Assembly: GCA_958295985.1 (NCBI GenBank)
Contig: OY282432.1
Span: 2,451,001-2,515,000 of the forward strand
Source: an uncultured Candidatus Binatia bacterium
Lineage (GTDB): Bacteria > Desulfobacterota > Binatia > UBA9968 > JAJDTQ01
Direction of reading: 5' to 3'
Length of the DNA stretch: 64,000 bases
Shown: one piece after another, positions 16,336 to 28,032 of the stretch
How positions within the stretch are numbered: the first letter of the stretch is position 1
Layout: every line of letters starts with the position of its first letter
Notes under the pieces: generated by a model
What the model was told of the DNA's origin: nothing
The model's input: only the letters and a program-made list of their open reading frames with translations
Databases searched by the model: none
Position numbers and translations under genes: made by a program

Positions 16336-16579
16336 GAGTCTACCTCCCAGTGTTGCCCGGTCCGGCGCACGGGGTTCCCTCGGCGGAAGCGGTTCCCAAG
16401 CAAGCCGGGCCAGCGTGTCGAATCTGTAACAGATCGGCGCACAAGGTGCGAGGCACGGCCGGGTTGAACTGTCGCCGCTTCTTGGGCGAGAATGGGCGCG
16501 GATACGGGCCGGGTTTTCGGGCACACGAACAAGGGGGGCCGGCAGCGCGCCGGGTGAACCGAGGCGCGGGGAGAGGGAT

Positions 16580-17650
16580 ATGTCGTTGTTCATCGATGCG
16601 GATGCTCACGTCATCGAGACGGAGCAGACCTGGGAGTTCATGGAAGAGGAGGAAAAACGTTTCGCGCCGGACCTCCTGGTCTCGCAGCAAAGCGGGTTGC
16701 GGTACTGGCGCATCGACGAACGCGTGGTGCCCAACACCAACATCGGCCTCAACACCACCGCGGAGTCCCGCGAGCTGGCCAACGTGTCAGCGCGGATCGC
16801 GCACATGGACCAACTGTCGGTGGACGTCCAGGTCATCTATCCCACGTTGTTCCTGCGGCCCTTGACCGCCCGCGCCGACGTAGAGCGGGCGCTCTGCCGG
16901 GGTTACAATCGTTGGCTCGCGGAAATCTGGAAGCAGGGAGGCGGCCGTATCCGATGGGTGGTGCTGGCCCCGGCGAGGTCCATGGACCGGGCCATCGAGG
17001 AGGTCCACTTCGGCAAGGCCAACGGCGCCTGCGGGGTGTTCATGCACGGCTTCGAGGGGGAGCGGCTGCTCTCGGACGATACTTTCTTCCCCATCTACCG
17101 GGAGGCCGGCGATCTCGACATGCCCATCTGCGTCCACGCCGGCGGCGGCAACCTCGGCCACTACGACCTGTTCGCCCAGGACGTATTCTCGCGTTTCAAG
17201 CTCCCGGCCGTGGGGGCTTTCAACAACCTGATCTACAAGGGCGTGCCCGACAAATTCCCGGAGTTGCGCTGGTGCTTCGTGGAGACCACCTCCCAGTGGG
17301 TGCCTTACGCCCTCAACGACCTCCTCATCCGCACCCGGGCGGAGCTGGCCTTTCGCCGGAAACACGCGGACAGCCGGCTCGCGGGGGTGCGCGGCGCGCC
17401 GCGGGAACTGGCGGAACGCAACCTGCTCAAGGACAACCGCATCTACGTGGCTTGCCAGACCACCGACGATCTGCCCTACGTCCTCGAGCACGCGGGTGAG
17501 GACAACATCATCGTCGGCACCGACTACGGGCACGCGGACTACTCCAACGACATGGAGGCCATCGCCAGGCTGTCACAGGACGGCGTGCTCGCCGCGGGCG
17601 CGGCCGACAAGATCCTGAGTGACAATCCGAGGCGTCTGTACGGACTTTGA
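16580..17650 (+). CDS. Amidohydrolase family protein (Amidohydro_2)
   Basis: 356 residues, paralogous to the 11430 and 28033 genes. The metal motif is FIDADAHVIE (His10), with a second histidine in PICVHAGGG and the catalytic Asp in IVGTDYGHADYSNDMEAI. The C-terminus LSDNPRRLYGL completes the family. The start follows GGGGAGAGGG. It lies 60 bases before an LLM-class oxidoreductase and then a dienelactone hydrolase, all on the plus strand, suggesting a small catabolic operon in which a ring- or lactone-derived intermediate is oxidised and hydrolysed. Substrate not determinable. Confidence 0.87.
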   Translation: MSLFIDADAHVIETEQTWEFMEEEEKRFAPDLLVSQQSGLRYWRIDERVVPNTNIGLNTTAESRELANVSARIAHMDQLSVDVQVIYPTLFLRPLTARADVERALCRGYNRWLAEIWKQGGGRIRWVVLAPARSMDRAIEEVHFGKANGACGVFMHGFEGERLLSDDTFFPIYREAGDLDMPICVHAGGGNLGHYDLFAQDVFSRFKLPAVGAFNNLIYKGVPDKFPELRWCFVETTSQWVPYALNDLLIRTRAELAFRRKHADSRLAGVRGAPRELAERNLLKDNRIYVACQTTDDLPYVLEHAGEDNIIVGTDYGHADYSNDMEAIARLSQDGVLAAGAADKILSDNPRRLYGL

Positions 17651-17710
17651 GCCGCTCATGCGCCGGCCGGTGGTGAATCCCGACCGGTAACCCTTCGAAC
17701 GAGGCGACAC

Positions 17711-18721
17711 ATGGCGAAATGTTCCTTCGGCGTCGAGATCCACCCCTACTATGATGTTTCGACCCTGATGCACGAGATCACGCTGGCGGAGGAACTCGGC
17801 TACGATCAGGTCTGGATCGGCGATTCCCAGCTCATCTGGCGGGAGATGTACGTGCTCCTGGGCGCCGCGGCCCAGGCCACCTCCAGGGTCCTCCTCGGAA
17901 GCGGCGTCACCAATCCCGTCACTCGGGTTTCCGCGGTCACCGCCAGCGCCGCGGCGACGATCCAGGAGTTGTCCGGCGGCCGTCTGACGCTGGGCATCGG
18001 CAACGGGTTCACCTCCGTCAACACCATGGGCAGGCGGCCCGCCACCCTCGCGCGGCTGGAGCAGACCGTGGACGAGATCCGAGCCCTCTGCGGGGGGCAG
18101 CGCGTGCCGCTGGAGTCCGGAGACATGAGGCTGACGTTCGCGGCGCCGGACCGGCGCCCGCCCATCGTGGTGGCGGCCAGCGGACCGAAGATGCTGCGCC
18201 TGGCGGGCCGCATCGGCGACGGGGTGATCCTGGCCCGGGTCGCCATGGAAGGGGACATGCTGGCCCGCATGCTCGCGTGTGTCCACGACGGCCGGCGGGA
18301 AGGCGGGCGAGACGCCGAGCCTTTCCAGAGGTTTCTTTCGGTGTCCGCCAGCGTGGCCGAGGACGCGACCAAGGCGGTGTCCGCGGTGCGCCCCCACGTG
18401 GCCCAGAGCATCCTCAAGCCGTTCTGGGGGTTGAGCCCGGCCGCGGCCAAAGCCAAGGCCGGTATGGCCGAGCGCTACGACAACTACCGGCACCTCAACC
18501 CCGACGCTCCCCACGCCGGCGCCGTGCCGGACGAGGTGGTGCCCGAGTTCGCCCTGGCGGGTACGCCCGCCCGGTGCATCGAAACGGCCCGCCGCATGTT
18601 CGACGGCGGCATCGACCAGATCACCATCCGTCCCTACGCAGTGGACGGGCTGCCCCGCGCCAGCATGATCCGCGCCTTCGCCGAACAGGTCATGCAGCCC
18701 ATGCAGCGCGGCGCCTGCTGA
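17711..18721 (+). CDS. LLM-class (luciferase-like) flavin-dependent oxidoreductase
   Basis: 336 residues of a single TIM-barrel of the bacterial luciferase/F420-dependent family. Signatures are the LAEELGYDQVWIGDSQ segment near residue 30, SGGRLTLGIGNGF near 95 and PIVVAASGPKMLRLAGRIGDGVI near 150-170. The last segment is typical of F420-dependent methylenetetrahydromethanopterin-reductase-like members, so F420 or FMN could be the cofactor. GAGGCG precedes the ATG. It is located between an amidohydrolase and a dienelactone hydrolase on the same strand, consistent with shared catabolism. It appears full length. Confidence 0.85.
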   Translation: MAKCSFGVEIHPYYDVSTLMHEITLAEELGYDQVWIGDSQLIWREMYVLLGAAAQATSRVLLGSGVTNPVTRVSAVTASAAATIQELSGGRLTLGIGNGFTSVNTMGRRPATLARLEQTVDEIRALCGGQRVPLESGDMRLTFAAPDRRPPIVVAASGPKMLRLAGRIGDGVILARVAMEGDMLARMLACVHDGRREGGRDAEPFQRFLSVSASVAEDATKAVSAVRPHVAQSILKPFWGLSPAAAKAKAGMAERYDNYRHLNPDAPHAGAVPDEVVPEFALAGTPARCIETARRMFDGGIDQITIRPYAVDGLPRASMIRAFAEQVMQPMQRGAC

Positions 18722-18814
18722 CCGGATCGGTGGTGGACCCGGAGACGGGCACAGCGGATATGGGCGCATCCGGCGGCTGCGGGAAGCACGCCGCCCGGAG
18801 GCAGCGGCCTCGGC

Positions 18815-18848
18815 CGTTGATCACTGAACAGCGTTGATCACTGAACAG
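18815..18848 (+). repeat. 17-bp tandem direct repeat before the dienelactone hydrolase
   Basis: CGTTGATCACTGAACAG occurs twice without a spacer (18815-18831 and 18832-18848), ending at the ribosome-binding site AGGAGGAG of the next gene. TGATCA inside each unit is palindromic. It could be a slippage duplication or a paired operator. Confidence 0.6.
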
Positions 18849-18857
18849 GAGGAGACC

Positions 18858-19565
18858 GTGTCGAAGATCATCACACGCGCGCTTACGCAGGAACAGGACG
18901 GCGTGCCGGGCTTTATCGCTTCCCCGGAACGGCAGGCGCCGGGCCCGGCGCTGCTCATCGTCCATCACCACTACGGGGTCACGGGCCACATCAAGCACAT
19001 GGCCTGCGAGTTCGCGGAACAGGGTTACGCCACCCTGGTGCCCGCCCTCTACGATATCCTGGGCTTCCCCGACTACCACGGCGTCCAGAAGAAGACCACG
19101 GACGGGCGGTTCGTGGAGGTCATCGGCCGGGGTTGGCAATACCTCCTGGGGCGGGACGACGTGGACGAGAGGCGCGTTGCGGTCATGGGCCTGTGCATGG
19201 GCGGGCGCATCGGCATCCATTTCGTCGCGGCGACGCCCCGGGCCGCGGCGTTCGTGGGCTACTATCCCTCGGTGCGGGACGAGGGTCCCAGCGAACTGCG
19301 GCCGCGCCATCCCAACGAGTCCGCGCGGGAGATTCGCTGTCCGTCCCTGATCCTGTTCGGGGGCAACGACCGGGTGGCGCCGGTGCCGGTGCAGGAGCAG
19401 CTCCGGGCCAGTTTCCTGGAAGGCACCCCCGACGTCGAGTGGCATTTCTTCCCCCACGCCGGCCACGGCTTCGCCCTGGCCGACGGCGATGCCTACGACC
19501 CCGCGCTGACCAGGCTCACCTGGCCTCTGGCTACGAACTTTCTCCACCGGGTGCTGGGAGACTGA
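18858..19565 (+). CDS. Dienelactone hydrolase family protein
   Basis: 235 residues of alpha/beta-hydrolase fold. The triad is Cys113 in GLCMGGR, Asp171 in FGGNDRVAP and His203 in PHAGHGFAL, the arrangement of dienelactone hydrolases, which use Cys rather than Ser and open lactones such as those from chlorocatechol breakdown. The GTG at 18858 is preferred because AGGAGGAG lies 7 bases upstream; the TTG at 18834 falls within a tandem repeat. It is the last gene of the amidohydrolase-LLM-hydrolase run and convergent with the amidase. The actual lactone or ester substrate is unknown. Confidence 0.87.
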   Translation: MSKIITRALTQEQDGVPGFIASPERQAPGPALLIVHHHYGVTGHIKHMACEFAEQGYATLVPALYDILGFPDYHGVQKKTTDGRFVEVIGRGWQYLLGRDDVDERRVAVMGLCMGGRIGIHFVAATPRAAAFVGYYPSVRDEGPSELRPRHPNESAREIRCPSLILFGGNDRVAPVPVQEQLRASFLEGTPDVEWHFFPHAGHGFALADGDAYDPALTRLTWPLATNFLHRVLGD

Positions 19566-19610
19566 GGAACTTCCCGTCCGGACGCGGCTGTCGTAGGGCG
19601 GGTTTCAAAC

Positions 19611-19633
19611 GGGGCGGGTGTCAAACCCGCCCC
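19611..19633. terminator. GC-rich hairpin between convergent genes
   Basis: GGGGCGGGT (19611-19619) pairs perfectly with ACCCGCCCC (19625-19633) around a five-base loop. It lies between the convergent dienelactone hydrolase and amidase, and the related palindrome at 45606-45626 also separates convergent genes, so both look like a dispersed terminator-like repeat. Confidence 0.5.
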
Positions 19634-19666
19634 GGGTAGCGCGGAATCAGCGAGCGTGGGCGCCGG

Positions 19667-21124
19667 TCAGCCTCCAACCGGCGGCTTGCGCCGGTACCAC
19701 CCGGCCGCCTGCTCGTAGGCGTGGGCGGCCCGAAGCACGCGTTCCTCCCGGAAACGAGCGCCCACGAGTTGGAGCCCGATGGGCAGGCCGTCGGCAGAGA
19801 AGCCGCAGCAGACGCTCAGGGCAGGGAGCCCGGTGAGGTTGAAAGGGGTGGTGAAGAGCGAGCGGAAGTTCACGCCCGGGCTTTCCAGCCTGATTTCCTG
19901 TCCGTCTACCTCCATCACCGCCTGCTTCGATTCCTCGATGGTGGGTGCAGGCACGGGCGCGGTGGGCGCGGCGATGACGTCCACGTCCTCGAAAGCCTCG
20001 TCGAACTCCCGGCACAGGAGGCGCCGGATGCGCTGTGCGGCGACGTAGGCGTCCGCGGGGATCAGCATCGCGCCGATGTTCTGATGCAGCAGGCGCGGGC
20101 TGTAGTCCCTCGGTCGGGCCTTCAGGTAGGGCAGGTTCTCTATCACGTTCTCCGGCCGCGTGATGCAGGCCCAAGCCACCCGCGTGGCATCCAGGTGCGG
20201 CACCTCCACTTCCACCAGCCGCGCCCCGAGGGATTCCAGCCGGCGCTGCGCGTCTGCGAACGCCTCCCTGACCGTCCTCGTCATGTGTCGATCGAAGTAG
20301 TCCTTCACAATGCCGACCCGGAGACCCTCGATGCCCGCCTCGAGACCGCTCTCGTAGTCCGGCACCGGCTCGTCCGCGCTGTTGGGGTCCTTCCGGTCCC
20401 TGCCCGCGATGGCCCCCAGGATCAGCGCGCAGTCCCGCACCGTCTTGCTGAACACCCCCAGATGGTTGGTGGTGAAGCCGCCGTCACCGGGCACGTGCCC
20501 GAAGCGGCTGATGCGCCGGTAGGTGGGTTTGAACCCCACGATCCCGCAAAGCGAAGCCGGATTCCTCACCGAACCGCCGTTGTCGGTGCCCAGGGAGCCC
20601 AGGCACAGGCTCGCGGCCACGCCCGCGGCCGACCCGCCGCTGGATCCTCCCGCGATCCTCGCGGTGTCCCAGGGGTTGCGAGTGGTGCCGTAGAACGGGT
20701 TGATGGTGGTGCCGCCGTTGGCCCACTCGTGCATGTTGGTCTTGCCCAGGATCACCGCGCCCGCCTCCCTCAACCGCGCCACCACCGTGGCGTCGAAGTC
20801 GGGGACCCAGTCCTCCAGAACCTTGGAGCCCGCGGTCGTGCGTATCCCCCGCGTCGCGAGGTTGTCCTTGATGGACAGCGGAATGCCGTGAAGCGGCCCG
20901 CGATACCGTCCGTCTCGAATCTCCGCCTCCGCCGCCCGCGCGTCCGCAAGCGCCTCCTCCCCGGCCACCGTGACGTACGCCACCAACTCCGGATTCAGCC
21001 TCTCGACCCGTGCCAGCATCAGCTCCGTGAGATCGACCGGGGAAAGGTCCCCGCGCTTGAGTCGGGCAGCTGCATCCTTCAACGTCAAATCGGTCAAATC
21101 ACGGTCAGTCATCACGGTACTCAC
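19667..21124 (-). CDS. Amidase (GatA-like amidase signature family)
   Basis: 485 residues with the Ser-cisSer-Lys triad: Lys86 in SIKDN, cis-Ser161 in AGGSSGGSAAG, and nucleophile Ser185 in GTDNGGSVRNPAS. The spacings of 75 and 24 residues equal those of GatA. It hydrolyses carboxamides; no GatB or GatC lies nearby, so a catabolic amidase is more likely than the tRNA amidotransferase. The C-terminal GLPIGLQLVGARF is the family's closing motif. The start is at Met 21124, although MTDRDL four codons later is also possible. It converges on the dienelactone hydrolase operon and is not part of it. Confidence 0.88.
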   Translation of the reverse strand: MSTVMTDRDLTDLTLKDAAARLKRGDLSPVDLTELMLARVERLNPELVAYVTVAGEEALADARAAEAEIRDGRYRGPLHGIPLSIKDNLATRGIRTTAGSKVLEDWVPDFDATVVARLREAGAVILGKTNMHEWANGGTTINPFYGTTRNPWDTARIAGGSSGGSAAGVAASLCLGSLGTDNGGSVRNPASLCGIVGFKPTYRRISRFGHVPGDGGFTTNHLGVFSKTVRDCALILGAIAGRDRKDPNSADEPVPDYESGLEAGIEGLRVGIVKDYFDRHMTRTVREAFADAQRRLESLGARLVEVEVPHLDATRVAWACITRPENVIENLPYLKARPRDYSPRLLHQNIGAMLIPADAYVAAQRIRRLLCREFDEAFEDVDVIAAPTAPVPAPTIEESKQAVMEVDGQEIRLESPGVNFRSLFTTPFNLTGLPALSVCCGFSADGLPIGLQLVGARFREERVLRAAHAYEQAAGWYRRKPPVGG

Positions 21125-21462
21125 GGTTGGTCGTCACGGACCTTCCTGCTTCTTCCCACAGAGATTTGTCTCCATAAGACATGCCTTGGCAATTTTCAAG
21201 GCGCGGGCGGCAATTCGAGTTCATGGATTTTCTTCAGTAGCGGGGCGGTGACGGCGCCGGTGAGCGGATACTCCCGGTGGCCGGGACAAAGGACCCACGG
21301 GTGACCCACGCTGCTTCCGGCGCACGGTTCTTTTCCCGGCCGTGTTTCGGTTGTAGAATGATCCGGCCGTTGACGAAGGAAGTCATTTCTCGACACTGGG
21401 CCACCGATCCACCGAGAGAACCGGCGCCGGCCTGTTGCGGCTTTGGCGCCGGCATCATCAGC

Positions 21463-24144
<2,682 letters not shown>

Positions 24145-24340
24145 TGGGGGTGTCCTGTGCTCGGAAGGAATCGGAGCGCTGGATACATCATGGCTGGATA
24201 CACCATGGATAGTGTGTTAGGGTGCCTTCCGGCACGCTATATTGTATACGCTGTATACGCCGTTGTCTGCGGTGCAGGCTCCCGACGGTCGTGTTCATGC
24301 CGTAGGGAGACGCCCGTCCGGAGATTGGAGGAGCCGCCTC

Positions 24341-25468
24341 ATGGATTGGATGCCGTATGTTCCGGTGGGCGTACGCCGCGCCACGGCTTTCCTGGAGATG
24401 AACGAGCTCCGCAAGAAAGGCCGGGACATCCAGCCGGTGGAGATCAAGGGGCGCACCATCGCTCGAAGCTTCTGGGGCAAGCGCTGGTGCGAGCACCTGG
24501 AATCGTTTTCCGACTACGCCAACCGTCTGCCGCGCGGCCGCACCTATGTGCGCCACGGTGCCGTCTGCCACCTGGAAATCCATCCCGGCCGCATCGACGC
24601 CATCGTCAGCGGATCGGAGCTCTATGAGGTTGCCATCGGGATCGAAACGCTGAAGACCGCCCTCTGGAAGTCCATCAAGATCCGGTGTTCCGGACAGATA
24701 GGCTCGATGCTCGAGCTGCTCCAGGGCAAGCTGTCCCAACAGGTGATGGGCGTCGTGACCGACCGTAACCACGGTCTGTTCCCGAAACCGGGCGAGATCC
24801 GGTTCGATTGCACTTGCCCCGACTGGGCGACGATGTGCAAGCACGTGGCGTCGGTGCTCTACGGCGTGGGCAGCCGGCTCGACGGCCACCCCGAAGCGCT
24901 CTTCTTTCTGCGCGGCGTCGATACTGCGGAGTTGATTGCCGCCGAGATGACCCTGCCCGGCGGTGTGACCGCGGACGGTGCCCTGGCCGATGATGCACTT
25001 GCCGGCATCTTCGGCATTGACCTGGACACCGGGGATGCGCCGCCTGCTCCGAGAGCGCCGGCAAAGCCGCGGAAGCCGGCCCGCGGGCGCGCCGCCACCG
25101 GACGGCAGGCGCCGGCCGCGGCGAAGGCTCGGGGCGTCCCTGCTCTCAAGGCATCTGCCGGGCGCACCCGCAAGGCAGCGTCGAACGCCGCCCGCGGAAA
25201 GCGGACCGCTTCAACCGCTGCGCCACCGACACGCGCCGTGGCGAAGACTGCCGGCGCCCCACCCCCCGAGGTTCGCCCTACCGGGAAGTGGGTAGTCCGG
25301 CTGCGCCGCCGGCGCGGCCTTTCCGTTGCCCGATTCGCCGCGCAGCTCGGGGTGACGGCGACGACGGTGTACCGCTGGGAAGCCACGCCCGGGCCGCTCC
25401 ATCTGCATACGCGACCGCTGAACGCCTTGGCGGCCTTGCATCGGCAGTCCGGGAAGCCGAGGGAGTGA
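24341..25468 (+). CDS. SWIM zinc-finger protein with C-terminal HTH domain
   Basis: 375 residues. Residues ~20-150 form the domain typical of SNF2-linked SWIM proteins (KGRTIARSFWGKRWCEHLES). The SWIM motif is CTCPDWATMCKH near residue 155 (CxC...CxH), which binds zinc and nucleic acid or protein. A long Ala/Pro/Lys/Arg linker follows, and the end, VVRLRRRRGLSVARFAAQLG then VTATTVYRWE, is an XRE-like helix-turn-helix. The start follows TTGGAGGAG. It lies 196 bases after the SNF2 gene on the same strand. The HTH tail suggests sequence-specific DNA contact and is less common in this family. The basic linker may simply bind DNA. Confidence 0.87.
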   Translation: MDWMPYVPVGVRRATAFLEMNELRKKGRDIQPVEIKGRTIARSFWGKRWCEHLESFSDYANRLPRGRTYVRHGAVCHLEIHPGRIDAIVSGSELYEVAIGIETLKTALWKSIKIRCSGQIGSMLELLQGKLSQQVMGVVTDRNHGLFPKPGEIRFDCTCPDWATMCKHVASVLYGVGSRLDGHPEALFFLRGVDTAELIAAEMTLPGGVTADGALADDALAGIFGIDLDTGDAPPAPRAPAKPRKPARGRAATGRQAPAAAKARGVPALKASAGRTRKAASNAARGKRTASTAAPPTRAVAKTAGAPPPEVRPTGKWVVRLRRRRGLSVARFAAQLGVTATTVYRWEATPGPLHLHTRPLNALAALHRQSGKPRE

Positions 25469-25501
25469 CGCCAAGGCGGAAACATCGGAGGTATCACCGA
25501 G

Positions 25502-26422
25502 ATGCGTATCGCAGCCGTCGACCTTGTCAGCAACACCTGTTTTCCCGCCCTCGCCGCCCAGGAGTTGGGTTGCTTCCGGGACGAGGGGTTGGCGGTGGAG
25601 ATCGAGCTGGTGTCGCAGATCGGCGCCACCCGGGCGCTCCGGGACGGCAGCGCGGATGCCATGATCGCGGGCTCGGTGCACGACCTGCTGCGGGAGTTCC
25701 CCGGCTGGAGCGGCGCCAGGTTGTTGTTGGCGTTGTCCCAAGGGACGCCGTGGCTTCTGACGGTGCGGGCCGACCTGCCCGCGGAAAGAGGGGATTTCAG
25801 CGCGCTGAAGGGCTTGCGCCTGACCGCGGCCGAGGGACCGGACCTGGTGTTCAAGACGCTCCTGGCCGCCGGGGGGCTGGATCCCGAGCGTGACGTGAGC
25901 ATGGTGCACCTGCCGGGCTCCGAGGCCCGCGATGTGTCGTTCGGCGTCTATGCCGCCCGGGGTCTGGCAGCGGGTCAGATCGACGGCTTCTGGTCCAACG
26001 CCATGGGGAGCGCCACCGCGGTGTCGCTGGGGGTGGGCAAGCTCCACGTGGACGTGCGCCGTGGTGACGACCCTGCGGAGGTCCGTTACTGCACCTTCGC
26101 GGGTCTCGGGACCACGGACGCCTTCATCGAGCGGGAGCCGGAGCAGGCCGCGGCCGCGGTGCGGGCCATCGTCAAGGCGCAGAAGGCGCTGCGCGCGGAC
26201 CCCTCCAGGGCGGCCCGGGTGGGGGAGAGGCTCTTTCCGAAGGACGCTGCCGTGCTCATCACCGGCATCGTGGAGCGGGACGTGCCGTTCTACCAGCCGG
26301 CCATCTCCGAGGCGGCGGTCACGAAGCTGAACGCGTTCGCGCAGTCCGTCGGCCATCTGCCGGGGCCGGTGCCCTACGAGCAGGTGGCCGCGGTGCGGTT
26401 CCGCGAGCTGTGGGAGGGTTGA
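25502..26422 (+). CDS. SsuA/THI5-like substrate-binding protein lacking a signal peptide
   Basis: 306 residues in the NMT1/THI5 periplasmic-binding fold: the start MRIAAVDLVSNTCFPALAAQ, then ELGCFRDEGLAVEIELV and GSADAMIAGSVHDLL are characteristic of ABC-type riboflavin/aromatic-sulfonate-like binding proteins. The protein begins directly with the first beta strand and has no signal peptide or lipobox, and no permease or ATPase gene is adjacent. It could be a cytoplasmic enzyme or sensor of this fold, or have lost its export signal. It is 33 bases after the SWIM gene and convergent with the bicupin. Ligand unknown. Confidence 0.78.
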   Translation: MRIAAVDLVSNTCFPALAAQELGCFRDEGLAVEIELVSQIGATRALRDGSADAMIAGSVHDLLREFPGWSGARLLLALSQGTPWLLTVRADLPAERGDFSALKGLRLTAAEGPDLVFKTLLAAGGLDPERDVSMVHLPGSEARDVSFGVYAARGLAAGQIDGFWSNAMGSATAVSLGVGKLHVDVRRGDDPAEVRYCTFAGLGTTDAFIEREPEQAAAAVRAIVKAQKALRADPSRAARVGERLFPKDAAVLITGIVERDVPFYQPAISEAAVTKLNAFAQSVGHLPGPVPYEQVAAVRFRELWEG

Positions 26423-26473
26423 GACGGCCGAACCCGCCGTTCGTACCCGAAGTTGGCGTTTCGACACGCGCTG

Positions 26474-26489
26474 TTTCGCGGGAATGACG
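26474..26489 (-). repeat. Half copy of the dispersed CATTCCCGCGAAAGCGGG repeat
   Basis: The minus strand reads CGTCATTCCCGCGAAA, identical to the left half of the repeats at 30216 and 63937. It lies between the convergent binding-protein and bicupin genes. Confidence 0.5.
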
Positions 26490-26530
26490 TTTTCGGGCCG
26501 CGGGGCTCCGGGCTGAGCCGCCCCGGCGCT

Positions 26531-27769
26531 TCAGAAGCCTCCCGGCTCCAACGCCCCTTCCGGCGGGGTCCGGGTCTCGTAGGCCCATTGCGGCATGCGG
26601 CTCTGCATTCCGTGGGACGCCAGCTCGCTCTCATAGGTCTTCCGTATCTGCGGGTCCTCGTCCATGTAGGAGATGGCGTTGCCGCCGTCGCGGGTGTCCA
26701 CCGCGCCCACGTCCCTGGCCTGGGCTCCGGGGGCGCCGCCCCGCCGGAAGCCCGGTCCGTAGGGGCCGTCGAAGATCAGCAGGCGCAGGCCCGCCGGGTC
26801 CGTGCCGAAGTGCTGGTGGAACCAGTCGCCCCGCATGGGCGCGGCGCTGATCATGCCCACCGGCTCGTAGGTCTGCTGCTTGACGTCGTCGCCGCGGCCC
26901 TCCTGCCACGGCCTCATGCCCAGGGTGTCCGGCCAGGTGCAGCTGAAACCCTTGCCCTTGATGCAGACGAGGATGGCGCCGGAGGAGTGCTTGTGAGCCT
27001 TGGAGTACTGGCCGGTCTCGTACTGGGCGATCTTCATGTAGAAGTTGGCGCCGGCCATGTGCGGCTCCACCCGGCGGTAGCTGAAGGAGCGCCGGTTGTC
27101 CCGCGGCAGCTCGCAGGTGACGATGTCCGGGATCACGTTGGTGAGCCTCATGGCCAGGCCGCGCACCGGGTCGGCGTGGATGTCTTCCACCGGCCTGAAG
27201 TAGTCGTCCTCGCCGGAGAACCGCCGGTTAAACTCGTAAGGGCAGTTCATCACGAACCCGGCGTCGCGGACGAGGTTCAGGATGTTGGGAGCGGTGGTGG
27301 CGGCCAGCAGCATGGCCGGTGACGAGGTGGCGTTGACCACCCGGTGCCACGCATTCAGCGGGATGCCGAAGAGCGAGCCGGGACCCCACTCGAAGGTCTG
27401 CCTGCTGCCCTCGCTCTCGTGCCAGACCTCGGTGGTGCCTCGCCCCTCCACCACGTAGTAGGTCTCTTCGTAGAGATGGCGCTCCGGGTTGAGCGCGCCC
27501 GCTCCGGGGACCTCCACCACGTACATGCCCCAGAGGTGCTCGGTACCCAGGAGCTGGATGGCGGTGCCGCGTCCGCCCAGGCGTTTCCAGGGCGCCAGCG
27601 GCAGGTCCTGGACCTTGTGCACCCCGATGTCCCGATAGATGGGGATTCCCTGATCCTCCATGAAACGGTCGTAGGGCGACTTGGGGTTCTCCCACTTGCC
27701 GAAGCCGGCCTTGCCGGCAGGCGAGGGCTCGTTGAAATCGAACAGTTCCGCACCGGGCTCCACTCCCAT
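26531..27769 (-). CDS. Double-cupin protein
   Basis: 412 residues with two cupin barrels. The first has HLYEETYYVVEGRGTTEVW with the metal ligands of motif 1 and PLNAWHRVVN as motif 2; the second has KAHKHSSGAILVCIKGKGFS and a later DWFHQHFGTDPAGLRL. This layout resembles gentisate dioxygenase-like and other ring-acting bicupins, and the neighbouring hydrolases are compatible with aromatic catabolism, but the ligand set is not sufficient to name a reaction. AGGAGGA precedes the ATG. It is divergent from the amidohydrolase at 28033, sharing a 263-base intergenic region. Confidence 0.83.
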   Translation of the reverse strand: MGVEPGAELFDFNEPSPAGKAGFGKWENPKSPYDRFMEDQGIPIYRDIGVHKVQDLPLAPWKRLGGRGTAIQLLGTEHLWGMYVVEVPGAGALNPERHLYEETYYVVEGRGTTEVWHESEGSRQTFEWGPGSLFGIPLNAWHRVVNATSSPAMLLAATTAPNILNLVRDAGFVMNCPYEFNRRFSGEDDYFRPVEDIHADPVRGLAMRLTNVIPDIVTCELPRDNRRSFSYRRVEPHMAGANFYMKIAQYETGQYSKAHKHSSGAILVCIKGKGFSCTWPDTLGMRPWQEGRGDDVKQQTYEPVGMISAAPMRGDWFHQHFGTDPAGLRLLIFDGPYGPGFRRGGAPGAQARDVGAVDTRDGGNAISYMDEDPQIRKTYESELASHGMQSRMPQWAYETRTPPEGALEPGGF

Positions 27770-27903
27770 GAGTTCCTCCTCGATCTCCTCAATCTCCTTG
27801 GTCGGTGTGGATGTTAGCTTCGGCCTCCGGTCCGGTCAAGCGCGTACCCGCCCGGCTGGCTCCGGGGCGCCTTCCGGACGTGGATTCGAGGGGGTTCCGG
27901 CAT

Positions 27904-27932
27904 TTGATAGGGTAGGGGCTTTGATCTATAGT
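27904..27932 (+). promoter_or_regulatory. Predicted sigma-70-type promoter of the amidohydrolase-PGDH operon
   Basis: TTGATA (27904-27909) and TATAGT (27927-27932) are separated by 17 bp, about 100 bases before the amidohydrolase ATG at 28033. Both hexamers match the consensus in five of six positions. It lies in the divergent interval with the bicupin gene. Confidence 0.55.
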
Positions 27933-28032
27933 GGCAGTGCTTCCGCGGTCCGTCGCCGAAGCGCTTTCCGCAGGTACGCAAGGTAACGTTGACGAGGCGG
28001 CGTCCCCGCCTGTCCGAAGAAGGAGTGGAGCC

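Noticed and set aside
15616-16593. Rhodanese as a simple truncated gene ending at TGA 15616
   Set aside because: Homology continues in frame for 42 codons, the TGA is at the catalytic Cys and the later stop overlaps the next gene, so a selenocysteine reading fits better. A nonsense mutation remains possible.
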